Positions 1 to 8,417 of a stretch of 64,000 nt of DNA are shown here, in pieces (the stretch's first letter is position 1; every line of letters begins with the position of its first letter). The notes beneath the pieces are model-generated. The model made no database searches. It saw nothing but the letters and a program-made list of their open reading frames with translations, and was not told the origin of the DNA. This stretch comes from Sphingobacteriaceae bacterium (GTDB lineage Bacteria > Bacteroidota > Bacteroidia > B-17B0 > Aurantibacillaceae): positions 434,001 through 498,000 of the forward strand of contig NVQB01000001.1 of the NCBI GenBank assembly GCA_002319075.1. Reading direction: 5' to 3'. The position numbers and the translations under genes were made by a program.

Positions 1-2
1 GA

Positions 3-347
3 CTCGAATTATTCGGTACTTACGAAATGGCACAGGGCAGAGTGATCACTGAGAAAAAAATGAGAACAGCCACGCAGTATGCAGTCGATTTAATTTATAG
101 GTTTCCAAGAAACAGTGAACTTTTCTGGATAGGTGTTCGTTACAATTCTTTAACTGCAAAAGTGGCGTTAAACACACCTGATGTAACTATCAACCGCGCT
201 GTGGCTTCTTTAGGGTGGTTTGTCACTAAAAACATTATGGTGAAAGCCGAATACGTTAACCAGGAATATCAAAAATTTGCAATCACGGATATTCGTTCTG
301 GTGGAAAATTCAATGGCATGATGATAGAAGCCACAATAGGATTTTAA
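3..347 (+). CDS. C-terminal part of an outer-membrane beta-barrel protein (partial)
   Basis: The reading frame is open from the left edge, so the gene starts outside the window; the ATG at 27 is internal, since in-frame codons upstream of it encode residues of the same style (LELFGTYE). What is visible has alternating hydrophobic and polar strands (YAVDLIYRF, FWIGVRYNS, MVKAEYVNQEYQ) and ends in a strand closing with phenylalanine (MIEATIGF), the usual C-terminal signal for insertion of an outer-membrane barrel by the BAM complex. Family and substrate cannot be told from this end. It is convergent with the kinase gene that follows on the other strand. Confidence 0.6.
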   Translation, partial: LELFGTYEMAQGRVITEKKMRTATQYAVDLIYRFPRNSELFWIGVRYNSLTAKVALNTPDVTINRAVASLGWFVTKNIMVKAEYVNQEYQKFAITDIRSGGKFNGMMIEATIGF

Positions 348-692
348 TAAAATAAATTCAAACAGAAGGAATACAATTCATCTTTCAAATAATTTTCCGC
401 ATGTTGTCTGCACTACCTTTCGGCAGGCCTAGAAGCTTGAGTAAATTAAAAAAATTCGGGCAGGCATAGCGTGGTAATCTTTTTTGAATGATGATTGCGG
501 ACTTAAACGGGAAACTATTTAGTGTAGGATCAAGTGAGTTTTTACTTTAGGGAATTAAATTTCAAATCAGTGAAGATCGTTTAGCAATTCCTGTCTTTTT
601 TATGCGAATGATGTCAAAGCCACTTATTTTTAGTAATGAAAACCAAACTTAACAGCATGTTATTTTCATAGTTACTTTATGACTATTTAGTA
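348..692. other. intergenic region with no recognisable gene
   Basis: This gap between convergent genes has no convincing ORF, RNA or terminator hairpin. It contains two related short strings (cggcaggcctag near 421 and cgggcaggcatag near 458), which may be degenerate repeats. Nothing else stands out. Confidence 0.5.
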
Positions 693-2417
693 TTATGAGT
701 TTAAAAAAAAGCTAAATGTACTTCCTTCTCCCACACTACTCTCCACCATAATTTCACCACCCTGACCTTCGATAAATTCTTTGCTGATCGACAGACCAAG
801 GCCTGTGCCGGACTTACCGGTTCCTGGCACCTGGAAATATCTGGTAAAAATCTTATCCTTGTATTTCTGTTCAATACCTTTTCCGAAATCTTTTACCGAG
901 AAAAAAACCCTATTTTGATTTTGTTTAATATCAATTAAAATTTCACTTTCTTCTTTCGAATAACGAATCGCATTTGTTAAGAGGTTTATAAGTACCCAGG
1001 CAGTTTTTTCATTATCTGCTTTTACCATTGGTAATTTCTCGTTTGCTCTTACTTTAAGTTTTATTTTTTTCTGATCCGCTGGAATTTTAACGGCTTCCAA
1101 AGCGTAATTCAAAATTTGAATGGGATCGCTGGCCTGAATATTTAACTGGATGTTTCCTGTTTCTACCTGCGATAAATTTAAGAGCTCACCTGTGATTTTT
1201 AAAAGGCGATTGCTATCGTCTTTAATACTGCTAATGAGTTGTTGCTGCTCTTCGTTGATCTCGCCGGTTTTTTTATTCTCCAACAATTGCAAACCAACCT
1301 TAATAGCAGAAATAGGCGTTTTTAATTCATGTGAAATCGTGGCAATAAAATTGCTCTTTGCAAAATCAAGTTCTTTAAACGGAGTAATATTTTTAAGCAC
1401 AATAAAGTGTCCAATATGTTTTGCTTCTGTTTCACCGGTAGGTGTCACCGAAATCTCAATAATCTCTTTTTCAAAATAACTTTCTTTATTATCCGCATAG
1501 ATTTTCATTGGCTTTTTATCTTCAAGTTGATCTTCTGAGTTAAGTAACTCCTTTACCAATGCTCTCATAAGATCATTTACAATGGCAACATCGTGAGCAG
1601 GCTTCCCTATAAGTTTCCCGGGTTTCACGCCCAGAATACGACAGGCCTCGTTATTGGCAAATAAAATCATTTTCTTTTCATCTAATCCAATAACCGGATC
1701 GTGCATATTATTAATGAGTGTTTCAATACGTTTTTTTTCCATCATTAAATTGGAAAGGTTACTATTATTATACTCTTCAAGTTTCTTTGCCATACTGTTA
1801 AAGGAATTTGCCAGTTCACCGAACTCATTGTGTTCTTCAAAATGCACACGTTCACTATAATTCATATCTGCAATTTCTCTTATACTTGCTGTAAGCTCTT
1901 TTATAGGATTTGCTATCGTACCCGGAAGATTTAAAAATAAAGTAAAGGCTATGAGAAAGCAGAAAGTGCCGGTTAAGGCAATCCAAATGGTAGAGTCTGC
2001 CGCGGTTTTTTTTGCAATGTTGCTTTTACGTTCAATGGCCAGCATGTTTAAAAACATAATGTCGGTTAAGTCTTTTCTTATAAATGTATAGCGTATTTCC
2101 TTAGTAGGATTATTTTTAAGATCCTTAAAATCTTTTGCGAGTTTGTCCGTCAGTTCTTTTTCACCTTCTTCGGTTATATTGTTTTCCTGTTTATTCAAAT
2201 CTTCCATAAATTTGTTAGCGGCAGAAGAGTCTGTATCCACTTCGTCTAACACCACCAACATTCTGCGCGCATAATCCAAAGTGTTGTAATTAGCGTCTAA
2301 AATATTTTTAGTGTCAGCCGACAAAACGTTAACCTGACGGGCGCCGATCACTGCAAGAACAACTATGAGTGCAAGCAATAACCCTAATCCAAGACTTAAT
2401 TTTGTTTTTATTTTCAT
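693..2417 (-). CDS. membrane sensor histidine kinase (HAMP-PAS-HisKA-HATPase), Kdp-locus type
   Basis: Two-component sensor kinase of 574 residues. In order: a transmembrane helix at about 8-26, a helical sensor region to about 140, a second helix at about 144-164, a HAMP linker (about 165-220), a PAS domain (about 228-345), HisKA with phospho-acceptor H363 in ISHELKTP, and an HATPase domain with an N box (NLLTNAIRYS), DFGKGI and GTGLGLSISKEF. I chose the ATG at 2417; the frame extends to a TTG at 2447, but the ATG gives a clean MKIKTK membrane start. It lies 77 bp downstream of a BBP2 porin gene on the same strand. From memory, such kinases stand behind kdp genes and porins in many Bacteroidota. 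Partner is inferred: the sigma-54 activator at 7038-8387 is the nearest response regulator without an adjacent kinase. Confidence 0.85.
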   Translation of the reverse strand: MKIKTKLSLGLGLLLALIVVLAVIGARQVNVLSADTKNILDANYNTLDYARRMLVVLDEVDTDSSAANKFMEDLNKQENNITEEGEKELTDKLAKDFKDLKNNPTKEIRYTFIRKDLTDIMFLNMLAIERKSNIAKKTAADSTIWIALTGTFCFLIAFTLFLNLPGTIANPIKELTASIREIADMNYSERVHFEEHNEFGELANSFNSMAKKLEEYNNSNLSNLMMEKKRIETLINNMHDPVIGLDEKKMILFANNEACRILGVKPGKLIGKPAHDVAIVNDLMRALVKELLNSEDQLEDKKPMKIYADNKESYFEKEIIEISVTPTGETEAKHIGHFIVLKNITPFKELDFAKSNFIATISHELKTPISAIKVGLQLLENKKTGEINEEQQQLISSIKDDSNRLLKITGELLNLSQVETGNIQLNIQASDPIQILNYALEAVKIPADQKKIKLKVRANEKLPMVKADNEKTAWVLINLLTNAIRYSKEESEILIDIKQNQNRVFFSVKDFGKGIEQKYKDKIFTRYFQVPGTGKSGTGLGLSISKEFIEGQGGEIMVESSVGEGSTFSFFLNS

Positions 2418-2494
2418 TTTAAAAAAGTTATAGTGAGAGAATGACAAGATCGATATCCGTATCGGTAAGTTTATGTCTATCTCCGGTCAACTAG

Positions 2495-3859
2495 TTAAAA
2501 TCTGAAATTTATGACTGCCGTAATTCTGCTGTCTGATTTTTGAAGGTCAGGCCTCCAGGGTAGCACAGTGGAAGGTCCATTCGTCCAGCCTGACGGAGAA
2601 GTGGTTCCTCCATGACCTGCAAAATATGGCATGTTAGCCTGCCGGTAGCCAAATTCCAAACGAAAAGTAGTAAACTCTGTAGGCATGTAGTCAAACGTAA
2701 CAGTACCCTGAGCAATGTTCAAAGGCTTCGAAGGATTTTTAGCAAGCTCATCTGTATAAGCATTTGGTGCAACGGGTGAAGGAGAGAATGCCAGGTACTC
2801 GCCGCCATTAGATACAACATCGGCTCTTAACGTTACAGCGCATTTGTTTTTATAAAACCAAATGCGGTTAGAAAGCGAAGTGCCATACATGAAATGGTCT
2901 CGTGGTGTTATGCTGTCGCCTTTGTCTCTGCCGTCTTCAAAGCCATAGTGTGAATTAAGACTGACAGCCATTTGAGAAATTCCTTTGGAGCCGGGTCTTT
3001 TATAATATCTCAGCACAATGCTATTATCATGATGAAAGCGGACGCGTTTGGATTGATGTCCCAAAGTATCCGGACTCTTTGTATCATGACCATAATAAAA
3101 ATTGGCTACAAGTTGTAGGCTCTCACTTGGTCTCCAGTAAGTAGAACTGCCCACTCCGGGAGCATTTCCAAAGCTATTGTAGGATTGCCAGCCATTTAAT
3201 AACCATATTTCCTGCTTAACTTTTTTTGAAGGAAACATTTGCAACCGTGCTCCTTGAAAATAAAAAGGTGTGAACTCGCAAACAAGGCTTCGCTGAAAAC
3301 ACCAGTTATCCTGAACCATGTAGCTCTCTAAACCCATGTAGCTCATAAAAATCCCTGCTTCTAAATTGATGCCGTACCACTTATTAAAATGATAGCCTGC
3401 TGCACCTTCCCGGATAAACTTTAAGTTTCCGGTACCCGTGTTTCTTCCTCTATTTACACTTTCGTCCAGCTCTTGCACAATGTGCTGCATTGCTCCGTAT
3501 TGAAGGAGTATTCTCCCGATCATGTTTTTATAGGCCACATCTACACCAACGCTTGCCAGGTTAATGTGAAACTCATTGTGTCGTCCGATTGTAGAGGAAA
3601 TTGTATTTGTGTTATCAATAGGATTGGCGAAACTGTAATTGTAATCCGCGTCCAGGTAACCGCTTCCGGTAATAATTGCTTCACCCGTTTTTTTATCTCT
3701 TAATACTAATATTGGATTACTGATCCGGCTTTGCCCGTTAATCCAGGTTAAATCCATGCCATCGAAAGGGACTTTACCGGGAACAATAGAATCTTGTTGC
3801 GCATTTATAGTTGTAGATAACGCGGTTAAAAAGAAAAGAGTTTTAAAAAATTTCATCAT
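2495..3859 (-). CDS. BBP2-type outer-membrane beta-barrel porin (OmpL-like), copy 1
   Basis: Exported barrel protein of 454 residues. The signal peptide (MMKFFKTLFFLTALSTTINAQ) is followed by GMDLTWINGQSR, long amphipathic strands and a C-terminal strand ending in ITAVINFRF. I recognise the putative beta-barrel porin 2 (BBP2, OmpL-like) type, which in Bacteroidota often accompanies kdp potassium-uptake genes. It is a paralogue of the gene at 4262-5689: both carry G-M-D-x-T-W-x-N-G near the start and RQAN-x-x-YFAGHGG-x-TSPSG near the end. Tandem ATG codons at 3859 and 3856 make the exact start ambiguous by one residue. A weak GG-N10-GA sigma-54-like element lies at 3905-3920. Solute specificity cannot be read from the sequence. 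Confidence 0.85.
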   Translation of the reverse strand: MMKFFKTLFFLTALSTTINAQQDSIVPGKVPFDGMDLTWINGQSRISNPILVLRDKKTGEAIITGSGYLDADYNYSFANPIDNTNTISSTIGRHNEFHINLASVGVDVAYKNMIGRILLQYGAMQHIVQELDESVNRGRNTGTGNLKFIREGAAGYHFNKWYGINLEAGIFMSYMGLESYMVQDNWCFQRSLVCEFTPFYFQGARLQMFPSKKVKQEIWLLNGWQSYNSFGNAPGVGSSTYWRPSESLQLVANFYYGHDTKSPDTLGHQSKRVRFHHDNSIVLRYYKRPGSKGISQMAVSLNSHYGFEDGRDKGDSITPRDHFMYGTSLSNRIWFYKNKCAVTLRADVVSNGGEYLAFSPSPVAPNAYTDELAKNPSKPLNIAQGTVTFDYMPTEFTTFRLEFGYRQANMPYFAGHGGTTSPSGWTNGPSTVLPWRPDLQKSDSRITAVINFRF

Positions 3860-4261
3860 TACAGTAGTGTGTAACGGTAAAGATACGCAGCTTTTTATTT
3901 ATCGTTCAATATCAGGGCCATTCCTTTTTTATTACCTGGCAGAATTATTTTAGTATTGAGCCAAGTGGCGATTTCCTGGCTCTCTATCATTTTTTATAAA
4001 AACGCTGGATCACTTAAACCAATAGTGATAACCTCCTTATAATCACATATATCCTGTACTTCACCCGTTTTCTCTCAATCTCCTGCTTTTTTTGTAATAT
4101 AAACGGCATTTTTTTGTGCATCTTTTCCGGCATTGATCTTTGCCTCAAAGGCCATAGAATGCGCATCGATTCGATGTTCTTATTGCAAACTGTTGTACAC
4201 CGAAACAACCCAGCCCCAATAAAATAGTAACCAGGTTGCTTTTTTAGTCCTATTTAAAAAT
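3860..4261. other. intergenic region between the two porin genes
   Basis: About 400 bp. The minus strand has a string TGGCCC-TGATA-TTGAA at 3905-3920 that matches the sigma-54 -24/-12 pattern except that the invariant GC is GA, so it is a weak candidate promoter for the downstream porin. A 64-codon ORF at 4014-4208 (minus) has no signal or protein-like features and I do not accept it. No terminator hairpin was found. Confidence 0.4.
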
Positions 4262-5689
4262 CTACAATCTGAATAATACTGCAAAAATTATCCGGTCTTC
4301 AAACTTTACTAAGTCTGGTCTCCAGTCGGCAGGCAATTGTGTTGTTGTGTATCCGGAAGGCGACGTAACGCCGCCATGACCCGCGAAATAATTGACATTT
4401 GCTTGTCGGTGAACATATTCTAAACGGAAGGTTATGTGTTCATTAGGCATCCAATCCATATTTGTAGAGTAATCAAATCCTTCAAATTTATCACCAGGGT
4501 TCGCACTAAACGGAAAAGCTCCGGCTGTTTGTGTGGGATTTGTTGGATTTGGTAAAGGGCTGGCCTGACCTGTAGGATACAGTACGAGGTACCTTCCAGG
4601 ATTACTCATGTAGCCCCCACCAATAGTCCACGCTATTTTATTTTTTGCAAACCACATACGGTTATAGAACATGAGGCTCGCAAAATATTGCGCCGGACCT
4701 TTTACTACGTCATCTTTTAATCCGTTAACTCCACCCCCTTTTTCAAATCCAAAATCGCCGGTTAATGAGAAAGCCATTTTGCTCACGCCATGCGATCTCG
4801 GTTTATTTACATATCTAACGAGCAAACTGTTATCGCTATGGAAGCGCTTCCTGTTTGGAATTCCAGCGGCATCCGCACCGTAATAATTATTGGTTAACAT
4901 CTTAATATTTTCATTTGGACACCAGGTAATATTTCCTCCTACACCCGGTTGTTTGTTGAACATCCCATAGCTTTGCCAACCATTAATAATCCAGGGTTCA
5001 ATTTTTAATTTTTTAGTAGCGAAGATCTGAATCCTGAGTCCATTAAAGAACCAGGGAGTATTATCAGAAGTAAAAGAAGCCTGGTATTCCCAGTTTTCAG
5101 TTTGATAATAAGAGTTTAGTCCTATGTAAGACATAAACATACCCGCATCTATGTTAATGCCATGCAGAACTTTAAAATGATAACCCGCATTTGCTTCCGC
5201 AAGATAACGGTACACATCAGCCAGCTGGTATTGACCACGATAAGGGCTGTAATCATTCCTTGGCACTACAGTAGAACGTGTACCAAATTGGGTTACGATG
5301 TGCGCACGCGCTCCTTTGTAGTAAAAATCGCCACCTAAATGCACTGCAGAAACCTGCATCTCGTTGTTGCGTGCCAAAGCGGTTGAGCCTACAACTGTAT
5401 TGTCTATCGGATCAGTGAAGGAATGTGTATAGTTAGCATCCAGCATCACTGTAGGAGTAAAAAATTTACCGGGAAGTGTTGGAGTAGACCTCCTATCGCC
5501 CCCATTCCACCAGGTACAATCCATGCCTTCGAGCGGTTCACCCTTCTGCCTGTTTACCTGTTCATCACTGCTATCGGCAGGAGTAATTTCATTTTTAGAA
5601 CCTCCGGATGTAACACGGGAAGTATCGTTTTGAGAGGTTGCTAAATATCCCACACATAAAAGGGATATACTGAGTACAATTTTTTTCAT
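4262..5689 (-). CDS. BBP2-type outer-membrane beta-barrel porin (OmpL-like), copy 2
   Basis: Barrel protein of 475 residues with a signal peptide (MKKIVLSISLLCVGYLATSQ), a short polar linker rich in Ser, Asp and Glu (about 21-50), GMDCTWWNGGDRR, many amphipathic strands and a terminal strand FAVLFRL. It is paralogous to the gene at 2495-3859, with the RQANVNYFAGHGGVTSPSG block conserved near the C terminus. The 172-residue central stretch around PGVGGNITWCPNENIK also matches the sister copy. Upstream are a sigma-70-like promoter close to the ATG, a GG-N10-GC sigma-54-like promoter at 5805-5820 and paired dyads at 5897-5930. This suggests control by the NtrC-type activator at 7038-8387. Diffusion of ions or small solutes across the outer membrane is inferred from the family. 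Confidence 0.87.
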   Translation of the reverse strand: MKKIVLSISLLCVGYLATSQNDTSRVTSGGSKNEITPADSSDEQVNRQKGEPLEGMDCTWWNGGDRRSTPTLPGKFFTPTVMLDANYTHSFTDPIDNTVVGSTALARNNEMQVSAVHLGGDFYYKGARAHIVTQFGTRSTVVPRNDYSPYRGQYQLADVYRYLAEANAGYHFKVLHGINIDAGMFMSYIGLNSYYQTENWEYQASFTSDNTPWFFNGLRIQIFATKKLKIEPWIINGWQSYGMFNKQPGVGGNITWCPNENIKMLTNNYYGADAAGIPNRKRFHSDNSLLVRYVNKPRSHGVSKMAFSLTGDFGFEKGGGVNGLKDDVVKGPAQYFASLMFYNRMWFAKNKIAWTIGGGYMSNPGRYLVLYPTGQASPLPNPTNPTQTAGAFPFSANPGDKFEGFDYSTNMDWMPNEHITFRLEYVHRQANVNYFAGHGGVTSPSGYTTTQLPADWRPDLVKFEDRIIFAVLFRL

Positions 5690-5706
5690 GTTTAGTTGTT
5701 AGTGTT

Positions 5707-5736
5707 TTTATAGGTAGCAGGCAATAGCCTTGTCAA
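5707..5736 (-). promoter_or_regulatory. housekeeping-type promoter for porin copy 2
   Basis: On the minus strand TTGACA and TATAAA are separated by 18 bp; the first also contains the Bacteroidota -33 word TTTG. Transcription would start about 11 bp before the ATG at 5689, giving a very short leader. Assigned by eye only. Confidence 0.4.
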
Positions 5737-5804
5737 ATAATGAACGTTTCGCTTTAAAAACATAGGCTGTTTCATAGGGATTGGTTGTTAATCGACGTCT
5801 ACCC

Positions 5805-5820
5805 TGCTAATAGAATGCCG
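5805..5820 (-). promoter_or_regulatory. sigma-54-like (-24/-12) promoter upstream of porin copy 2
   Basis: The minus strand reads CGGCAT-TCTAT-TAGCA. It keeps the invariant GG and GC dinucleotides with exactly 10 bp between them and matches most of the TGGCAC-N5-TTGCA consensus. The predicted start near 5795 leaves a leader of about 105 bp. The paired dyads at 5897-5930 would lie about 109 and 128 bp upstream, the usual distance for enhancer-binding activator sites. A protein with the sigma-54 contact motif GAFTGA is encoded at 7038-8387. Confidence 0.45.
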
Positions 5821-5896
5821 TTGTTTATTTTATTTCTTAAAAAATTGTTAGTCAGATACTTGTGGCAATGCCTGAGTTTTGCACTATTAAAACACT

Positions 5897-5930
5897 CTAT
5901 CAAATTGATAGGGTATTATCAATTTGATAG
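5897..5930. promoter_or_regulatory. tandem dyad pair, candidate enhancer (UAS) for the NtrC-type activator
   Basis: Two 15-bp inverted repeats lie side by side: CTATCAAATTGATAG at 5897-5911 and TTATCAATTTGATAG at 5916-5930, with centres 19 bp apart. They lie upstream of a sigma-54-like promoter. A near-identical dyad occurs at 6997-7011, which argues for a specific DNA-binding protein. The likely binder is the Fis-type HTH of the activator at 7038-8387 (inference). Confidence 0.5.
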
Positions 5931-6193
5931 GTTTACATTTCGTTTAGTGCGATGTTGAGCTTCAAAACATTTACGTTTTCAATTCCGAAGATTCCGGGAA
6001 ACCCATTAGACGGAGCTTTGCAAGACCCCCCTGATCAAGCGGAGTTGTACTCTTCCGCAGAAGGGTTAAAAAGTCTTTTCCTTTTTAAAAACTTAGAAAT
6101 ATTTTTCTCTGAAGGAATTGCAAAATAACTGTAAAAAGAAAAGTAAAAAAAAGGCCAGACAGTAAGAGCATTAGCATGAGTAAGATTTTCATA

Positions 6194-6610
6194 TTAAATT
6201 CCGCTGGATAAAATTTGTCTTCTGTATTCTTTTAATAAAGCAGCATTCATAATACCTTTAATTTTATAACTCAAAGGCGTAGCAAAGTCAAGGCATTTGG
6301 ATACGGAGAACACGTATACATTTTCAATGGCGTTTTGCACAGCTTTGTTGCCGTCCTGCAACATTTTATCTGCAAGATTAAAACAGTGTTTTACTTCCTT
6401 TAAGTTTCCTCTGTTTACCATGTATTTTGTAAAATCAGCAAAGCACTGAATGACCGTATAAATATTATTGGAATTCGCCGTCTTCTCAAGCATAGAGTTA
6501 ATTTCAGGCAATTCTTCACCTAACAGATCAAGGACTTCATTTTCTTTGATAGCGTGTTTTTTAAGCATCAGATCAGCTTTGATTTTGAGTAATTCGAAAG
6601 TTGCGTTCAT
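6194..6610 (-). CDS. conserved-looking small helical protein, DUF7674-like
   Basis: Cytoplasmic protein of 138 residues without signal peptide or membrane helix, predicted mostly helical. The pattern LLGEELPEINSMLE ... FADFTKYMVNRGNLKEVKHCFNLADKML ... GNKAVQNAIENVYVFSVS is one I associate with the DUF7674 family, but that recall is not firm. It starts at an ATG and lies 33 bp downstream of the 83-codon ORF on the same strand, between the sigma-54 activator and the porins. In kdp loci of related bacteria this interval holds kdpFABC; here it does not. Function is unknown. Confidence 0.65.
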   Translation of the reverse strand: MNATFELLKIKADLMLKKHAIKENEVLDLLGEELPEINSMLEKTANSNNIYTVIQCFADFTKYMVNRGNLKEVKHCFNLADKMLQDGNKAVQNAIENVYVFSVSKCLDFATPLSYKIKGIMNAALLKEYRRQILSSGI

Positions 6611-6643
6611 AGTATTGTGTTTATGTTTAATTTTATTGTTGTG

Positions 6644-6895
6644 TTAGTTGTCCTTTGTTGAAAGTTGGAGGAGGCGATTTGATCTCGTGAAAGAATAGAC
6701 ATTATAGTTTACTACTTTGATTTTCTTTTTAAAGAGATCATGAAAACGGATACGGGATTGTTTTTCGGTATAGATCGTTTTTCCTTTCAAACAATCATCT
6801 GGATTTCTATGCAGACCTTTCGCAACTCCCTGTGAGAAGTAAAGATTTTTACTAAGAATTAGAGTTACCAGAAGTATTTTCGTCAAATGTTTCAC
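6644..6895 (-). CDS. putative small exported protein (83 residues)
   Basis: The only start is GTG at 6895. The N terminus (KHLTKILLVTLILSKNLYFSQG) looks like a signal peptide, followed by a basic segment with no recognisable domain. An in-frame ATG further upstream at 6922 is followed by a stop. A possible sigma-54 promoter (6906-6922) would start transcription almost at the GTG, which would make the message leaderless and weakens the coding case. It may be real or a chance frame within the leader of the 138-residue gene. Confidence 0.3.
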   Translation of the reverse strand: MKHLTKILLVTLILSKNLYFSQGVAKGLHRNPDDCLKGKTIYTEKQSRIRFHDLFKKKIKVVNYNVYSFTRSNRLLQLSTKDN

Positions 6896-6905
6896 GCCAC
6901 TCTAA

Positions 6906-6922
6906 TACAAGACATGTACCAT
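6906..6922 (-). promoter_or_regulatory. weak sigma-54-like promoter upstream of the small ORFs
   Basis: The minus strand reads TGGTAC-ATGTC-TTGTA. Spacing between GG and the -12 element is the canonical 10 bp, but the -12 GC is GT. Its distance to the dyad at 6997-7011 (about 108 bp from the predicted start) repeats the geometry seen upstream of the porin, which is why I list it. Confidence 0.3.
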
Positions 6923-6989
6923 GCTAACGGATTGTCTTGAAACCCTTGCTATCAAAAGAGTTTTTACTTTGCGTGTTTAATTGTCATAA

Positions 6990-7014
6990 AAAAAGCCTAT
7001 CAAAATGATAGGCT
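6990..7014 (-). terminator. intrinsic terminator of the kdpDE-kup-ntrC operon, doubling as a dyad
   Basis: On the minus strand a 9-bp stem AGCCTATCA/TGATAGGCT with a TTT loop is followed by seven T residues, 24 bp past the stop of the activator gene. The stem embeds CTATCAAAATGATAG (6997-7011), one base different from the dyad at 5897-5911, and a half-site TTATCAAT follows at 7017-7024. The element may therefore also be a binding site. Confidence 0.75.
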
Positions 7015-7037
7015 GGTTATCAATACGAGAAGGATAA

Positions 7038-8387
7038 TTAACTAATTCCGAATTCTTCGAGCTTGCGGTAGAGAGTAGCAATGCCAATTTCTAATAATCG
7101 TGCTGTTTCGGCTTTGTTGCCTTTAGTGTAATTATAAACTTTTTGGATATGAAGCTTTTCAATGGAGGCTAATGAAAAGGAGGAAGCTGCTCCATTTTTT
7201 AATTCAGCGCTTGCTTGCTGAATCTCGATAGGTAATAGATCAGGTGTAAGCGTGTCTGAGTCACAAAGGATCACGCAGCGTTCAATAATATTACGCAACT
7301 CGCGAATGTTACCTACCCAGTGATAATTTTCTAATCTCTCAAGAAATTCTTTTGAAATGTTTAATTGTTTTTTATTTGTTTTGGCAGAAAAACGTTTTAC
7401 AAAAAATTGCGCCAATGGTTCAATATCTTTGGTTCTCTCTCGCAGAGAAGGCAAACGCACCTGGAATACATTCAAACGAAAATACAAGTCAGAACGAAAT
7501 CGTTTTTCTTCACTTTCAAGGTTTAAATCTTTGTTGGTTGCGGCAATTAAACGGAAATTCACCTTCGTGGTTTTCGTATCGCCCAATTTAATGAATTCGC
7601 TTGTTTCCAATACCCGTAAGAGCTTAGCCTGGAGCTCCAATGGCATTTCACCAATTTCATCCAAAAACAAAGTGCCGCCATTGGCCTCTTCCAATAAGCC
7701 TTTTTTGTCCTTAGTGGCGCCCGTAAAAGCCCCCTGTTTATATCCAAGCAACTCCCCTTCAAGAAGCTCCTTGCTAAAGCTGCTGCAATTTAATGCAACC
7801 ATCGACTTATGACTTCGGGTACTTGCCTCATGTATGGCTTCTGCAAATACTTCCTTTCCTGTTCCTGTTTCGCCGGTTAACAAAACAGAAGTGTCGTTTG
7901 GAGCTACTTTTTTTGCCCACTCAATGGCCTCTAAAATAGGTTTCGATTTTCCAATTACCTTATCAAATGTGAAACGCTGGTTTACTTGTTTTTCAAGATC
8001 TCGTACCCTTTTCTGCAGTAAAGATTTATCAAGTGCGCGGTAAAGTAAGGGGATCACCCGGTCATTATCATCGCCCTTAGTAATGTAGTCGAATGCACCT
8101 TCTTTTATAGCTTTTACGCCATCAGGAATATTTCCGTAGGCTGTTAAGAGAATAACTTCTGTTAAAGGGTAGTGTGTTTTAATTTTTGTAATAAATTCCA
8201 GACCACTCATATCCGGAAGCTTCACATCACTTAAAACCACATCAATATCATTTTGCTCCAGCTTTTTTAAGGCGGTTTTACAATCTGATGCCTCAAGAAC
8301 ATCAAAGCCTTCAGCGCTTATCAAGCGGGCAAATAACGAGCGCAGTTTAACTTCATCGTCGATAATAAGTATGGAGCCTTTTTTCAT
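7038..8387 (-). CDS. NtrC-family sigma-54-dependent response regulator
   Basis: Enhancer-binding activator of 449 residues that remodels the RNA polymerase-sigma-54 complex. Receiver domain (about 5-120) with the acidic pair D10-D11 and phospho-acceptor D54; AAA+ domain (about 140-380) with Walker A GETGTGKE at 172-179, the sigma-54 contact motif GAFTGA at 219-224, Walker B GGTLFLDEIGEM and arginine finger region RFRSDLYFRLNVF; C-terminal Fis-type HTH (GNKAETARLLEIGIATLYRK). Last gene of an apparent operon after kup (30 bp gap), followed by an intrinsic terminator. Similar activators head kdp operons in Bacteroidota. The nearest unpaired kinase is at 693-2417. Candidate targets in the window are the dyads at 5897-5930 and 6997-7011. 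Confidence 0.93.
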   Translation of the reverse strand: MKKGSILIIDDEVKLRSLFARLISAEGFDVLEASDCKTALKKLEQNDIDVVLSDVKLPDMSGLEFITKIKTHYPLTEVILLTAYGNIPDGVKAIKEGAFDYITKGDDNDRVIPLLYRALDKSLLQKRVRDLEKQVNQRFTFDKVIGKSKPILEAIEWAKKVAPNDTSVLLTGETGTGKEVFAEAIHEASTRSHKSMVALNCSSFSKELLEGELLGYKQGAFTGATKDKKGLLEEANGGTLFLDEIGEMPLELQAKLLRVLETSEFIKLGDTKTTKVNFRLIAATNKDLNLESEEKRFRSDLYFRLNVFQVRLPSLRERTKDIEPLAQFFVKRFSAKTNKKQLNISKEFLERLENYHWVGNIRELRNIIERCVILCDSDTLTPDLLPIEIQQASAELKNGAASSFSLASIEKLHIQKVYNYTKGNKAETARLLEIGIATLYRKLEEFGIS

Positions 8388-8417
8388 TCCTGTAAATTAT
8401 GGAAAAAACACTCGGTT

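Noticed and set aside
3905-3920. Sigma-54 promoter for porin copy 1
   Set aside because: The invariant GC is GA and no CTATCAA dyad lies upstream; kept only as a weak note.
4014-4208. 64-codon ORF between the porin genes
   Set aside because: No protein-like pattern, no signal, and no neighbour that would explain it.
7352-7812. Overlapping plus-strand ORFs of 79 and 151 codons opposite the sigma-54 activator
   Set aside because: They mirror a well-supported AAA+ domain on the other strand and contain no domain of their own.
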